Part shown: one piece after another, positions 13,681 through 27,627 of the stretch
How the letters are laid out: every line of letters starts with the position of its first letter
How positions within the stretch are numbered: the stretch's first letter is position 1
From: Crotophaga sulcirostris
Lineage: Eukaryota; Chordata; Aves; Cuculiformes; Crotophagidae
Length of the DNA stretch: 64,000 bases
NCBI GenBank assembly: GCA_013397455.1
Contig: VYZB01000293.1
Span: forward strand, 475,751 to 539,750
Direction: 5' to 3'
The notes under the pieces: model-generated
What the model saw: the letters and a program-made list of their open reading frames with translations, nothing else
The model's database searches: none
What the model was told of the DNA's origin: nothing
Position numbers and translations under genes: made by a program

Positions 13681-16600
13681 GTCAAGTTGCACCATGCTCT
13701 ATGCAGAGAATTAGCTTTGTACCTACATACATATTAACCCTAAACCACCAGGAAGCCCATGTTGAAAAGGTTTTAAGGGTTTAAGATTCCAAATAAGTCT
13801 GATATGGATGAGTTGACAAATAAAATCAGCTGATAATTAACACATGAACTTCTCCAAATTTTGGAGATTATTCAAAGACATCTTTAAGGAATAAATGAGA
13901 GAAACAAAAATTCTCTTCATTTTTTCACTGTCTTGGAAATGAGTGAGATATTCCTTTTTCCATTCAAATTTCCACACACATAAAAAGTAAACCTTAATCG
14001 GAAAAGAAAAATTTCTGGCAAAGCTATAAGCAGCTGAGAGCAATGATTTATAACAGAAATTACTACATAACCATGATTACCTACAATTTGCCAAAGTGAA
14101 AACTACGGAGATTTGTCAATAATTGAGGTTAATAAATTGTCTTCCTCCTCTTCCCCCAACATGTTCTGAATAAAGAGTATACATTAGAAGCAACAAATTG
14201 TTTAGAAATTTAAAAACAGCAATCATAACTTGTTTGTATGTGACAGTTTTTTCATTTTGGGTAACACTGTCCTCTGCAAATCCTTTAATGATTTCCATGG
14301 GATTATGATGGATTAAGTAGCTGTTCAGGGTAAGACTGGCAGAATTAGGTCCTAAGAGATTTCTTGTGCTATGCTGTGATGCCTGAATAGAGGGAGTGGG
14401 AATTACACTACTGAAATTATTGAAGCTAAACTGGATTTATCATTTAATATATACTTTAAAAAACATTCCCACATTGGCATGGGGACAGATGAGATGACTT
14501 AAAACTGCATATTTTTCTCATGTGTAATTCATCTGATACTTTCAACTTGATCCTTGTCAAAGGTAGTGCTGCTTAATTTTACTTTAAAATTCCAAAAAAG
14601 TATAATTATTTACATCACTAGAATATAGTAAAATGACCAGCTTATACAGTAAACCTATTTACAAATGGATTGAGTTTTTTTGATTGCTGGTTTTCATTTG
14701 ATTTTGGAGGGGAAGAATCATTGTTGGAATCAGAGGGGAGATGATAGTGTATGAAACCACAGATCATGTCATGGGAAAAAGTAGAAACTGGAAAATTATA
14801 TTGTGATTTATTTCATGAAAAGAAAATAAAACTCCTCATCATACACTGAAAATGAGACGAGACAATGAATAAAGTGAATTTGATTAATACTTCACATCAA
14901 TAGAAAAATGTAAAATGAAATAACTTGATACCTCATCTGCTGTAAATATTTTCAGTCTTCAGTAACTTTCATTTCCTTTTATCTTATCAGCTTCTGCAGT
15001 ACCCAGTTTCTTACTGAAAGATTACAGTATTCAAAAATTATTCAAAATGCTTCTTGAAAGATTTTTTAGGCGAACAAGTAAAGCATTGTATGCATGAATC
15101 AAGAGACCTGTAGGGACCTTTGAAACTATAAATATTCTACCAAATTTTGGTCCTGACTTCATTTGTATTTCTTTGTGATTATATTTAAAAGACAGACCAA
15201 AATATACCTCGCAAACTGAGATATCTGCAAACAACAAGTCTATGAATTTAGGTGATCTGGTGTCAGTTGACCATAATTTTGTCCAAGGAAATCCACTAAC
15301 TTTAGTTTGAGAGAAAAGCAGTCAGAGCAGCTATGACAAAACTAGGACTGGAAAAAATTGGCCATGTATAACTGACATGTACCACATTCTAGAATCCAAA
15401 CAGGTTACTAACTCTGTAACTTAATAAAGTGAATAATACAAACCTGAAGTACTAAGCATGAGTAGTGATGGGATAGGATAAACCTTCTGTATTTAGGCAT
15501 TGAGAATACAAATCACTGTCTCCCTGTTATGGAGTTTCACCCTTGTCCAAATTAAAAGATCAGTCAACTTTTGATAATATGTCATCAAAGATTATATAAA
15601 TACATGTCTCATGTTATAATAGTCTTTCCTACCATGAAAACATGCCTTAAGTTAACCGGCCTACCATCTATAAAAAGTTTTCTCCATATGTCCCATAAAG
15701 GCAAGAACTACAGACATGCGTGATGTGGTCTTTTGACCAAGCAAGCAGATGTAAAGAATTCTAAGAAATCTCACCATATAGGATAACAGTTTACTTATGG
15801 TCAAACCATAATAGAAGGTTAATGGTTAGGAAAAATAATTTTCAGAAAATAGTACAAGGAACGTCATCATTTAAGCAAAGGTGATGCTGCAGTTTGCAAG
15901 AGCATTAATTTCATAGCCTTGGACCACAGTCCTTGGTCTGCTGCTTTTACAAAGGTCTTAGGAACTCCTTTAAAGGATTTTCTTCATGAATAAAATTACA
16001 ATAAAATTGTTCACACTGTTGTAGCTAATGTTGCATCAGCAGTTTTATTGTAACCCTTCATTTCATGAGTTCATAATTCTATGGTAAACATGTGCTTCAG
16101 ACTGAAGCTTTGCACACGAAAGAGCAATCATAAAAACTGTAATTCAAATATCAAGAGAAATGTGTTCTTTCAGTTTCAATTTTTGAAAGGAATGGAGTTC
16201 AGATAAGTATGTTAGTCTAAAATTATTTTATTCTTTGAAAACTAAAAAGCATGTTAAGCTTTAGTATGCCTTTTTATGGTTTTCCTGGGTTTTAATAAAT
16301 TAAGCTTATCATGGCAGAGTGATGGTATTTCAAAGTTCTCAGAACTCTTTTAAGTTGTCCATGGTCCTCTACACATGTCCACAACTTTGTGTCAACAAAC
16401 ATTCTGCAGTGATTTTTGCCCTATTAATAAACGTCCATGTGTACAAGGGGTATTTTATCAAGGCTGCCGGTAACAGCTTTAAGCCTTTATTGTATCTATT
16501 GTTCAGTTATCCATAAAATATGGGTAATAACACTAAGTAAAGGTAGAAATAAAGATGAAATATAGAAGGAATAATGGCTTTTCAAAATTAATACTATTGT

Positions 16601-17862
16601 TTTGCTATATTGCTATATCTTTACAGAGCTGCTAAAGCTTCGTCATAGACTAACTGTACCATATACCAAAACCACAGATGAGAACTCAACACAAAGTCAG
16701 TAATTCCTTTAAAAGGAGTTAAATATAGCCTCAAACACTCACTGAGTCCAAGGAGTGGATGCCATGATTGCACTAGAAGGCTTCCATAGAGGTGAAAATA
16801 AAGGGTCTGGTCCTATTCCTTACTCTTTGACAACTATTAAAGGATATTTTCTGTGGCAAAGAACACAATTTACTGAAGTAAAACGAACAGCAACTTCTCT
16901 ATTGTGGTCAGTAGCTCTGGGAAGCTCCTTTCAGAATAGTGCTCCTCTGCCCTTCTGTTAAAATGAAAACCTGATGAGTCTTTTATTTAAGCACTTGCTA
17001 CCACAGATCCTTTCAATTTATTTATTCATTGTATAAGAGCAAAGAATAGTTTAAGCACCTCACAAAACTGAAGAAGGAACATTGCTTAGAGAAATCCTTA
17101 ATTTGAGGCTACTTTATAAGTTCCATTTCAAGTATTGCATTCAACTAACCTTTCAAAAATCACCCAAAAAAAAGGCCACAAGACTTACTTTCTGCTAGCA
17201 ATACAGACAAAAAGAAGTTGTGATATACAAAGTTAAAAAAGACACTGGCAGGATAAATGTCATATTTTTAAAGTGGATGTCATTTCCTTTGCTGCTAATT
17301 ACATTAGATTTATAAGACAGAGAAAGGAAAAGATAATTTAATTTTCACTGTTTGTGTTGTCCATTGGCCAAGGTGAGTCTCTTCACAGAGCAGTCTCTAC
17401 CTGCATCTGATAGTATGTGAATCAGCTCACAATCAACTGCACCAAAAGAAACAAAGAAACATAGCATTAAAAAAAATGTAATGACACAATAAATAAATTA
17501 TAGGAGAGATGCAGTTTTGGGAAGCACTGAGCTTTGGAGTGATGTTAAGCAAGTTTACTGACTACAGAGCACATATCCCCAGTGAACCAGCAGTGTTATG
17601 TGTTTAGTAATAACAAAATAAGGCAAATTGCCAAATTTTCCATCTCAGCAGTGCTACTAGAGTAAAATATCTACTACAGCAAAAGAACACTTCCTTTTTA
17701 TCCCACAGCAGCTGGAGGTCTCTAGACAGGATTTAGAAATCATGGATTAATGTCTATTAATTCACCCCTATCTTCTCTAGTTGCAACAAATGCTGAAGGA
17801 AATGTAGTTGCTATCTGGCTACTTATTGATTATTAGTGTTATGGTATGTAGATCATACTAAC

Positions 17863-18409
17863 TTAATACAAAGAAAATAGTCCACTTTGTTGTTCGGTAC
17901 TTAAATAGTAAACCTGAAGAGAACAGATAAAATCTATTATAGCAACCAGTAAATGTGTATTGTGTCTCAGATCACTGTCCAAAAGTGTTGAAATGCTGAA
18001 TGCTGTTGATACTGCTTTCTCAACTGAGGAGTTAAAGCAGTCACTTTGAGTAGCAGGAAAGATGACAGCACAACAAGACTGTTGTAAGAGCTCTTGGCAG
18101 CAGGTGCACTCAGTAGCAAAATGAAAAGAATGAACATAGAGAAACCAATGCTGCTGGAGTACAGCGAGAGCACGTAAGCAAGGTGCAGACACATCAAAGT
18201 TATTTACAAATTCATTGCAAAGCATAGCTGGCTCCAGCCAAAATAAAAGGCACCAGAACAGAGTGAGTAGGAATATAAGGACAAGCAACACACTTAGCAG
18301 GTGATAAGTTGTCTTGTGCTCCATGTAATTCCTTCACTTTTCTACAGAGCACTAATGCTTGTGTTAATAAATACAACAAATATAGGGCAGTAATGGAGAG
18401 CACAGGCAT
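17863..18409 (-). other. Low-stop segment with overlapping open frames, unidentified
   Basis: A 153-codon frame runs from an ATG at 18324 to 17863. Two further minus-strand frames of 76 and 65 codons, at 17967-18197 and 18212-18409, overlap it in another frame. The long frame starts with a hydrophobic, membrane-like stretch (about residues 8-32) and has many Cys residues in the middle (the CTCCQELLQQSCC segment, about residues 74-86). I recognise no family. That several frames of one strand are open at once suggests a compositional effect (pyrimidine-rich minus strand) or an old repeat rather than selection on one protein. It lies on the GPC5 sense strand. Confidence 0.2.
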
Positions 18410-20404
18410 TTCAGTTCAGTTCAATTGACCAGACCCTTACATTAATATACTTAAAATGCGAACAGATTTTTAGAACTTTACTAAATGTTATCAGACTTCT
18501 TAAAATAATATACAGAAAAACTGTGTGCCAGAAAATGTTTTGAGAATACATGTAGAATCATATCAACAAATCTGAACATAGTTTCATGAAGAAACACTGA
18601 AGTTCCAAAGGAAAAAAATATGTTTAAGTTGATGAGCTTTTTTCTCACAGGTGACTAGAAAATTATCAAGATAAAGAAACAATATTCCCAGGTTAATTGT
18701 TGGCTAGACTTAAAAATGACAGTGCTTCACTCCACAATAGACCGAACAAATCCATAGTTTCCACTCTCTGCATGTTCATAACACAAAAAATAAGTAGCTT
18801 CCTGTGGGTTACAGTTCACTGAAGTTGTGCTGACCCATAACAACACTATAAACTTTTTGAGAAGGGATTAGGGGCGTCATACTTTTAGTCATTTCATAGG
18901 ATCATTGAGAAATTCTGTGACCAATCACAAGGAGCTGGAGCTCGCAAACTTCTGTTAAGGTTTTAAAGAGCAGCTTAGTCAACAACTCACTTTGAAATAG
19001 AACACTCAGGGAAGGTACCAAAACTTAGAACAATATGCTCAGAGCAAAGGCTAATGAAAGAGTAAGTTGCTTCCAACCAGAGCAAGGCACCATAGCAAAA
19101 ATAAAGATTCTATCCGGAAAATCACTCTGATTTCAAACAGAGTCCAATTGCTGGTTACAGAGAAACAGATAAAAAAATCTGACTACAGTGTAAGTGATTC
19201 CTATAAATGTTCTTTGTCTCCTAGTCACATAGTATGAAATTATTGTCTGGGATTTTGCTTTTAGATAGATATTTCAACAGGAATGCAATACAATACATTT
19301 CTAAGTAGAAGAATATTATCTTGCTGCTTTGCAAAAAATACAAAAATTGTTCAAGATGATGGAAGTTGATCATGTCTATGTAAAGAGAAACAATTTCACC
19401 AGAGTTTAAGTTTTGAATTCAATAAAACCTGAACTAAAAAAATACATGAAAATAAATTAAATCTTATAGAAAAACAAACACATTTTAAAAGATTATTTCT
19501 TTCACAGTTCAATTAATTCATGTTACTCACAGAAGGCATGTTTCTTTTCACTGTTTCCATTGGGCATTCTAACACTTAAGTAGAGACAGATGTTTTCTTT
19601 GAGGAACTGTTTTAGACAGTAGATAGTCTGTTGGTAATTCACAGGTCAAGTCTGTAGGAGCCCCTCAGAGGTTGAAGACATTTTTCTACCTTTGTAATAT
19701 TAATGCCTATTTGCCCTTGCAAAGAAGCACAGACTATATTTCCTGCTAAGTTAGAAATCCTTTTTTTAATCAATTACCTGAGCACTTTGAGCTCTAGGCA
19801 CAGTCTGGCACTGTCCAGGATAAGAAATGGAACAGACTGGATTTGATTTATTAGGTCCTTGTAATAGATATACATACTGAAACAGACAGAACATATGCAT
19901 CTTTACACTGTGGAAGCAATCACCAAAAATTATACTAGAAGTATGAAAAAAAGGACATGCAGTAATTATTATATTACATGAAACATATTACAACAATAAT
20001 ACCTATTGTCGAGATACTAATAATTTTCCAGCTGCTTATGATCTTAGAATTTTCCTCATGAATGTACTAGACATTCAGCCCCCCATGTTTATAAGAAAAT
20101 TTACATAAACAGTGAATTCTCAAAGGATTTATCAGATGTTAGCAACGAAACGTAGGAATGATGGCCATGACTATAGTTTAGTAAAATAAATACAAGCACA
20201 GTTGTTTTTTAAAGAAAGGAATACTGAAATGTCATTTGCATAGTTATGTAATGCACAGCATGCAAGGTATTAGAGTCATTATTTTTAAAAAACAAGAATT
20301 GTTTTGACCAAAAAACATAGATTGTTATTAGCTGTATCGTCTTCACTGTCCCAATAGATAGTGCATTAAAATCACATAGTATTCACCAGCACCAACTCCT
20401 TTGA

Positions 20405-20430
20405 CAAAAAAAAAACAACAAACAAACAAA
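20405..20430. repeat. A-rich (CAAA)n simple repeat
   Basis: About ten A residues are followed by CAACAAACAAACAAA. It may be the decayed tail of a small retroposon or plain simple sequence. No element is recognisable beside it. A nearly identical tract occurs at 58817-58840. Confidence 0.8.
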
Positions 20431-22308
20431 TCCAGCAACTAGTTGTATATATCACTAATCTCGTCAAATATTGGAAGTCCAAATCTTCCAAGTCTTCTCT
20501 AAAAATGCATGTTACATATCTATAATCTGTACTTATCAGTCAAATTCAACATTTTACAAGTTAAGCTTTTATTAGATTCCTTGGGTTCATAACAAAATTA
20601 AATTATATAATTTGCAGTGTTTTCTCTTGTTTTACTATATAGTACCTGTTAATGCACGCACACACAAAAAATTCATAAATACATAAATTAGCTTCCTTTC
20701 CTGAGAAGTAACTAATATTTAGGCAAATAATTATCTCTGGGGATATAATCTGTAAGAATTCTAATTTCCATGAAGAAAATAAGAAATTGGGCACTTAGGA
20801 ATCATAAAGTTTGTCATATAATTCTAAGTCTGCTGTTACATAATCTTGCCGTTTACACTATCTCCTGTAGTCAATGTACATTGTAGTACAAGTGAAACAG
20901 AAAAACATTCAAACAAAATGTGATCCTTTCTTTAGAAACCCTCCAAAATTTTTCTTGGGCTGTTTCTTTAGGTTTAAGATTGAAACACAGAATTTATAAA
21001 GGCCTGTACAAACATAAGAGTACTCTTTGTCTCATCAGATTTCTATAATGTAATACACAGCATCCAAAAAGAGAAGATGAAAAAAATCCATAAGTGAAAA
21101 ACAGAAAATACCTTTCTTTGTGGTATTGCTCTATAATAAAATTTCTATAGGGATCAATATATATTGAAATACACAAAACCAAGATAAACTGAATTAATTT
21201 TCACCTATGCAATTACTTATATTTTGGAGATTTAATCTGTCTAGTACTTTTTGGTCTTGGTGAATGACAAGTGTATTTTACCATTATACAAACATATATA
21301 AAATCCCACATCTACTAATTATTCAAGCTATTAATCCAAAATTCTGGCATAGGAAAAAAACCAAACTCTTTTAAGTTCACTTAATTTTTGTTACCAAATA
21401 AAGTTTCTGGAGGGCCTTGTGAAAGCATCACCTTCATTTTTTTTAAAACAGGTAAAACAATGCTATGTCTTTACTTTCCAAAAACTATAGAAATGAAATC
21501 CTGCTTCTGAAGTTCACCATACATTTCTTTCAAGGTGTTACAATTCAGTTTATCTGATCAAATGATTTGAAAAGATAGGATTTTTTTTCAACCATGGTTC
21601 CATTCTTTTAGATGCTACTTCTGATTAATCTGTAAAGACATAATTCCTTCCTAGGATTCTTTGACTAGCCATGCTTTAGCGAAACAAAAATAGCAGAATA
21701 GCAACGGCATGCCAGTCACCATGAATCCAAGATAAAACAAATGGGAACTTAGATTCAGGAGAAGTCTTTCAACTGTATTTAGGAATAAGGGCTGTTTTGT
21801 TAATAGTAAGCTGGGACATAGGAAAGAAGGGTATTGACAAGGAAGATAAATGAGGAAAACTCTGGAAAACAGAGTAACTTATTAAGAATAAGGCAGATTA
21901 AGATAATACAAACAATGCAGGATTTATAACTATTAGGTGATTCACAGGAGTTTAAAGCAGAGATATGATTTTAAACCCTAAGACTACAAGCTTGGAACTG
22001 ATTTATTGTACTTGAAATAAAAAGATGGGGTAACAGAGAAGGAAGTAAATATATTTCATTTTCAATTTAAATGTATTCATGTGTACATGCACAATAGTCT
22101 CTGAAAGATTAGTATGACTATATTCATAGATATTGAAATTACAGATGAGATGGTGAGATCCATAAAGTGATTTACTAGCTGCAATAGCCTATGTTCTGAC
22201 TAGAATGTTGTAGATGACATTGAAATACATTGCCTCACCTGCACCAATGCCTTGTTGGAAATCCTGTGTTAAATAAATGGACTGAAAAGAAGTTCAAACA
22301 AATAAAAC

Positions 22309-22321
22309 AAAAAAAAAAAAA
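22309..22321. repeat. Short poly(A) tract
   Basis: Thirteen consecutive A residues are followed by AG-rich sequence. No retrogene body is recognisable upstream. Confidence 0.8.
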
Positions 22322-23517
22322 GAGAAGAAAAGCTAAGAGACTTGATAATGCTGTTTGACTGACTTCTGAAGACACTTTCTTATGGTGGAGGGCTGAGAAA
22401 AGTTATTACATTCTCTAGGAAAAGAAAAGATTCTTCCTGAAAAGCCAGAATTTCTGGTCTTTGGAACCATTCCTTAGTGTCAACAGATTCACATGGAAGA
22501 TTTTTCCTTGACTTATATAAGATGATGTGCCAGAGGAAGGATATTTCTAAAACTAGTCAAAAGCAGGTTTTGAACTAGGTTCAAAAGTAGTTGTAACTGG
22601 GAAGGGCTTAAAGCCTACACTGAGGAATATGTGTTGAGACTCAGAGGGGAAGTGATAATGTATCAAGTTCCTAAAATCCAACTGTGGTTCATATATTCCA
22701 CTAAAGGAAAACAGGCACATTGATTTGGTTAAAAAATTTTCCTCTTACTTAATTAAACCTCTTCTTTTTCTGTATTTTCCTTCATGGGCATTTTATATTA
22801 CTTATTCACCAAGGAAAGACTAGTTCTTAATTTTATAGATAGTGAATGCTAACAATTGTGCAAGTGAAGATTTTAAAATCTCTCTAGATCTGCTTAGAAA
22901 AGATAAAAATAAATCTGCAATATATTATTCAAGACTGTGTTTCTTTAATTATGCAACTTGGACAAATACATACCATACTCATTTGAGGGATTTGGTTGTG
23001 TTTGGTTTTGATTATGAAACTCACTGATAGGAAAAGTTCTTTCACTGAAATAAAAAAGATTGTGTGGCCTTAGTTTTTCTACATATTTATTTTTATCCAC
23101 TCCCATGTCTAATGATCTCACCTGTATGTCATTTTTTCTCTAATCATCTTTCTTTTATTTTTAAAAACATATGGGTACATTCTGCTTGGAAGCTAAATTA
23201 TATACTGGGCTTTTTAGGGTCCTGTGAAGAGGTTATGAATAGCATGCCTTATTATACTTCAAGTATTTTTATTTTAAGCATTGCATACATTCACTCGGGA
23301 TAAGTATAATTTTATCTTCAAGTGAGAGAACTGCACTAAGCACACTTCCATTGAAAAGTTCTCTTTAATGGCAACCCAGGTTTTTGAGCAAAATTACAAA
23401 ATATGCATTTATTCCGATCAATCTTTGAGCTTTCAAATTATCCAGATAAATGTTGTAGCTAACTTCGGAAGATCATTATATTCACTAAGGGAGTAAATAG
23501 CTAGAATTCTATACAGG

Positions 23518-23655
23518 TGTTATGGTCAGTTCTTGACCAGAAGACACAGTCCCACAAAGCCACTCACTCGCTCCTGCTGAGTGGAACAGGGAGAGAAAGG
23601 GAAGGGTAAAAGTGCAAAAAGTCCTGGTTTGAGATAAAGGCAGTTTAATAGGGTA
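23518..23655 (+). mobile_element. Endogenous retrovirus LTR fragment (5' part)
   Basis: The sequence starts with TGTTATGGTC and contains CACTCACTCGCTCC, then GGGAGAGAAAGGGAAGGGT, and ends with GAGATAAAGGCAGTTTAATA. I recognise the order and spacing of these blocks as the start of an abundant avian ERV LTR that begins TGTGGTTTAACCCC. Only the first 138 bp or so are present. The fragment stops exactly where a CR1 ORF2 sequence begins, so a deletion or nested insertion joined the two. No internal retroviral genes are seen. The exact LTR family name needs a repeat library. Confidence 0.7.
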
Positions 23656-24533
23656 AGGAAACATTGTGTGCCAAGCTGAGTGGTGCGGTTGACACACCTG
23701 AGAAATGGCAAGCCATACAGAGTGACCTGGACAATCCTGAGAAGTGGGACTCTGTGCACCTCATGAGGTTCAACAAGCCAAGTTCAAGGTCCTTCATGGA
23801 GGTCAGGGCAACCCCCAGTATCAATACAGGCAGGGGGATGAAGAGGTTGAGATCAGGCTTGCCAAGAATGCCTTCAAGGTACTGGTGGTTAAAAAGCTGG
23901 ACATGAGCTAACTATATGTACTAACAACCCCGAAGGCCAACTGTATCTTGGGAAGCATCAACAGAAGCGTGGCCAGATGGTCAAGGGAGGTACTTTGCTC
24001 TAGTAAGATCCTACATGGAGTACTGTGTCCATCTCTGGAGTCCCCAGTACAAGAATGACACAGACTTGTTGAAGCGAGTCCAGAGGAGAATCATAGAAAC
24101 GACCAGAGGGATGGAACAACTCTCCAATGAAGAAAGGTTGAGAAGGTCAGGGTTGTTCAGCCTAGAGAAGAGAAGGCTCTGGGGAGACATTATTGTGGCC
24201 TTTCAATACTTAAAGGAGGTTTATAAGAAAGATGGGGACAAACTTTTTAGCACGTTCTGTTGCAATAGGACAAGGTGTAATGGTTTTAAACTAAAAGAGG
24301 GTAGTTTTAGACCAAATATAAGGAGGAAATTTTTTACAGTGAGTGTGGTGAAACACTGGAAGAGGTTGCCCAGAGAGGACATAGAAGCTCCATCCCTGGA
24401 AACATTCAAGGTCAGGCTGGACAGGGCTCTAAGCAACCTTTTCTAGGTGAAGATATCCCTGCTTATTGCAAAAGTGCTGGACTAGACAGCCTTTAAGTAT
24501 CCCTTATAACCCAAAGTATTCTATGATTCTATA
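23656..24533 (+). mobile_element. CR1 LINE, ORF2 C-terminal half and 3' tail
   Basis: This is a non-LTR retrotransposon fragment encoding the end of the reverse-transcriptase ORF2. The start reads AKLSGAVDTPEKWQAIQSDL, the block just after the catalytic YADD-type motif. A 143-codon stretch at 24015-24446 then contains EYCVHLWSPQYKNDTDLLK, FSLEKRRLWGD and FRPNIRRKFFTVSVVKHWK, all standard CR1 C-terminal blocks. The 3' end reads ATTCTATGATTCTATA. Frame breaks occur between 23900 and 24015, so the copy is dead. It lies antisense to GPC5. It is less degraded than the CR1 at 27628. Confidence 0.95.
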
Positions 24534-25618
24534 TTTGCTGCCTTGTTAAAAGCATATCTCCATGAGTAACGTGATTACATGAAAATGTGTTTTAATACAT
24601 TTTTTGCATTGCTTATAGTTGAGAAATCTGGAAAATTTTGCAGCTTAATGAAATAACAGTGGAACACAAAAGAAACAAAATGAATTAAAATACTCAGGAG
24701 GAATTTCAAACCTATTAGAAATTCAATTTTTGAGCTGTTAATTTTTGCAATGGATATTCAGTGAAACCTTGTTAAAGCAGCATGAGGGACTCCTTGTTCT
24801 AAACATGATAGCAGTGAGATTATATTCAGAGCAAAGGAGACCTAGTAGCTGACTTCAGATAGATGAGTGAAACTGAAATATTCTGTGCTGAGTCAAAGAG
24901 GGCAGTAGTAAAGCAAAGGATACAGTGAGTAGAAACTGTTGGTACTCCAGAAGATGAGCCAAGGGATAGAATACTTTTAAGACAGATATTCTGAATTATG
25001 AATAAGATAAACAATCAAATCTGCTATTTTCTTCTTATTATACTTCAGAAAAACAATGACACATATTTCCATTAATTAAAAAAAAAATCAGTTTAGTTCA
25101 GCATCAGTTTTTCTTCCTTGTGAAAATGAACTAACACAAACTTGAAGACTCGCTAAATACTCAGGTCACAGTGGGAAGCGAAGCAGAGATCATATAATGA
25201 AAATTGACATTTCAAAGATTGCGAGACAAATTTTCAAGTTTTCCACAGTAAGAAAAAAATTAAAAGATTCACATTACGAGCAAGAATAGATCACTGGAGA
25301 AAAAATGTTCATATTTTAGTGTGAGAATAGCCATTCTCAATAGTGAGGAACACATGACCTGCTAATTGCTAAATCTGCTAGTATGCAAAATATACTATTC
25401 AATCACTCAATTGATATTCACAATTTTTAATCTTGCTTTAGTTAATTCCTGGATTACAGAGACTGGATATAATCTAAATATATAATAGGATATCTTTCAA
25501 TCAAAAGAAAAATTCAGTGGGAAAAGCCATTCTTGGTTTGTAAACCAACCATCAAAAAATATGAGAAAGAACATGGTCTGAGAAAACAAGATGGTTTCCT
25601 ATATAATGCTAGAGAAAT

Positions 25619-25653
25619 NNNNNNNNNNNNNNNNNNNNNNNNNNNNNNNNNNN
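25619..25653. other. Assembly gap (35 N)
   Basis: Run of 35 undetermined bases. A 73-codon open frame that appears to span it at 25533-25754 cannot be trusted because the gap content and true length are unknown. Confidence 0.99.
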
Positions 25654-27627
25654 GCTATGAGAAATATCTCGTGTCACACACAACCGTATTACAATATGTT
25701 ATATATGTGTTGAAAAACTTTTTCAGAGAGTACAATACGCTAATACTTCAGTAGGCATCCTGTACAGAAACTACTGCTTTAGTTGTAAAACATCTCACTT
25801 CTGCACCTATTGTGAATTAAAACAATGGAAAAAAGAATATGCAGAAACAAATATTCCTTTTTATTACATTTTGCCTTTGGGAACTGTGTTTAAACTAAGG
25901 TATTATTTTGTTTAAAAACAGAACACTTAGAAGTTAAAGAGGTTGCAATGATTATTTGCTTCCTATTTCTCATGCCTGTATTACTTTTCATGAGGTAATA
26001 GACATATACCTTAACTTCGCCACTTGAGTCTTCAGATGTTCTACTTTCAGTTTCAGTTTTGACCTCTTTTTTTCCCTGTGACCTATAAACATTACCAAAA
26101 TTAAAATACTTGAGTCAAAACACTCCCATCCATTCTTTCTACTTTTTATCTCTGTTGTAATTTAATGTAGTATTAGGGAAATGTAGATAATTTCTTAAAA
26201 AGGAATACTCAGGAGTAGTCTATTGAAGTGTTTCATTTTAATTCCTTTCAAATTTTTCTCATAATATTTACTAGCGCTATTTTCGAAAACAGGAAACGAT
26301 TGAGAAGTGGACACAGCTGTGACCAAACTCTTAATCACAAACTATTTTGGATCCATTATACTTTTTTATAGATAAGCATAAAGATGAAATCAATGCAGCA
26401 AAAGCAGAAATAAGTAGTTTATCATTGCAAAATTGATGTGCACAGTGACCGGTCATATCACTTGCCCTGCCTATGAGTCATAAATATATTCTCTATTGCA
26501 TACTAAATGTGTCAGCCACACAGTAATCTGACTCATAGGTTCCTAATATTTGGCACTTCTGAATAATACAGGGGTCACTGAACACAATAAACATGGAACC
26601 CATGGGCTATGGTAGAAGTTGTGCTAGATGTTTGCTACTATCAAAATTAATTGGGGGGAGGAAGTGTTTATTTTATTTCCAAATATACCTTTATTCATAG
26701 ACATTTTTAGATTTATATAAAGTAGATAGATTTTGAAAAAAATCCTATTTTCCAGATAAAATTGTTGTAGATGTATGTATGAAGATCTGATTTATTTGCT
26801 TTACCTTCTCCATCAAAATGCAAAGAAGTTTTTTGTCTAAAAAAAAATTCTGCTGGTGCATTTGAAACATAATTTTCCCTTTCAATGATATATAAATATA
26901 ACTTAAGTATGTAAGTGTATTTTATAGACTTAGGTTTAAGGCGTGTGTTTAGTACTCACAAAAGAAAAAGATACAAAGATGAGATGCTATGGGGGTGAAA
27001 TTTAAAAAGAGTTACCATGATAGTAAGCAAAACAAAAGTCTCAAAGTGTAATTATTATATAACATTTTTATGATGAGTCTAGTAAGAAGACTAAGGTTCA
27101 GTCCACAAGACTGACATTGTATAAGACCATTTATGACTATTAGGCCAATTTCACAAGTGTTCAAGTCATTTGACTGTTCCAGCAAAGATGTTTTATATAA
27201 GAATATTTAATCAAAATTATAATAAGCAGATAATACGTGAATTGCAGTTGCATCTCATAGTAGTCAACTGTTCAATATTCTGTAACTCGACTAAATATTC
27301 TTTCTAGTTCCTCCCTACGTATTCCTTCACTAATTTGAAAGAAAGGACAGAGTGATTGGCTAGTGTTTCATGAAGTCTGGTAAGAAGACATAAATTTCTG
27401 TGGTGTAAAAGGCATCTCCAAATTCCCCATCACCTGGCAGTTCTCAATGTACCTTTCAAAACTGTGGCACAGAGACGAGGATTTTACTCCACATAGTAAT
27501 TTCTGAATTCCGATGATAAATTCTGTCGTTGCACCTAAAGAGATGAAAGGTGTTTCTAACAACGGAGCTACTAAGCACACTGAACAAGCTGAATAGACGT
27601 GCTGGAAGTGGAAACATCATCACTTTT

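Noticed and set aside
25533..25754. 73-codon open frame
   Set aside because: It reads through an N gap of uncertain length and has no recognisable protein similarity.
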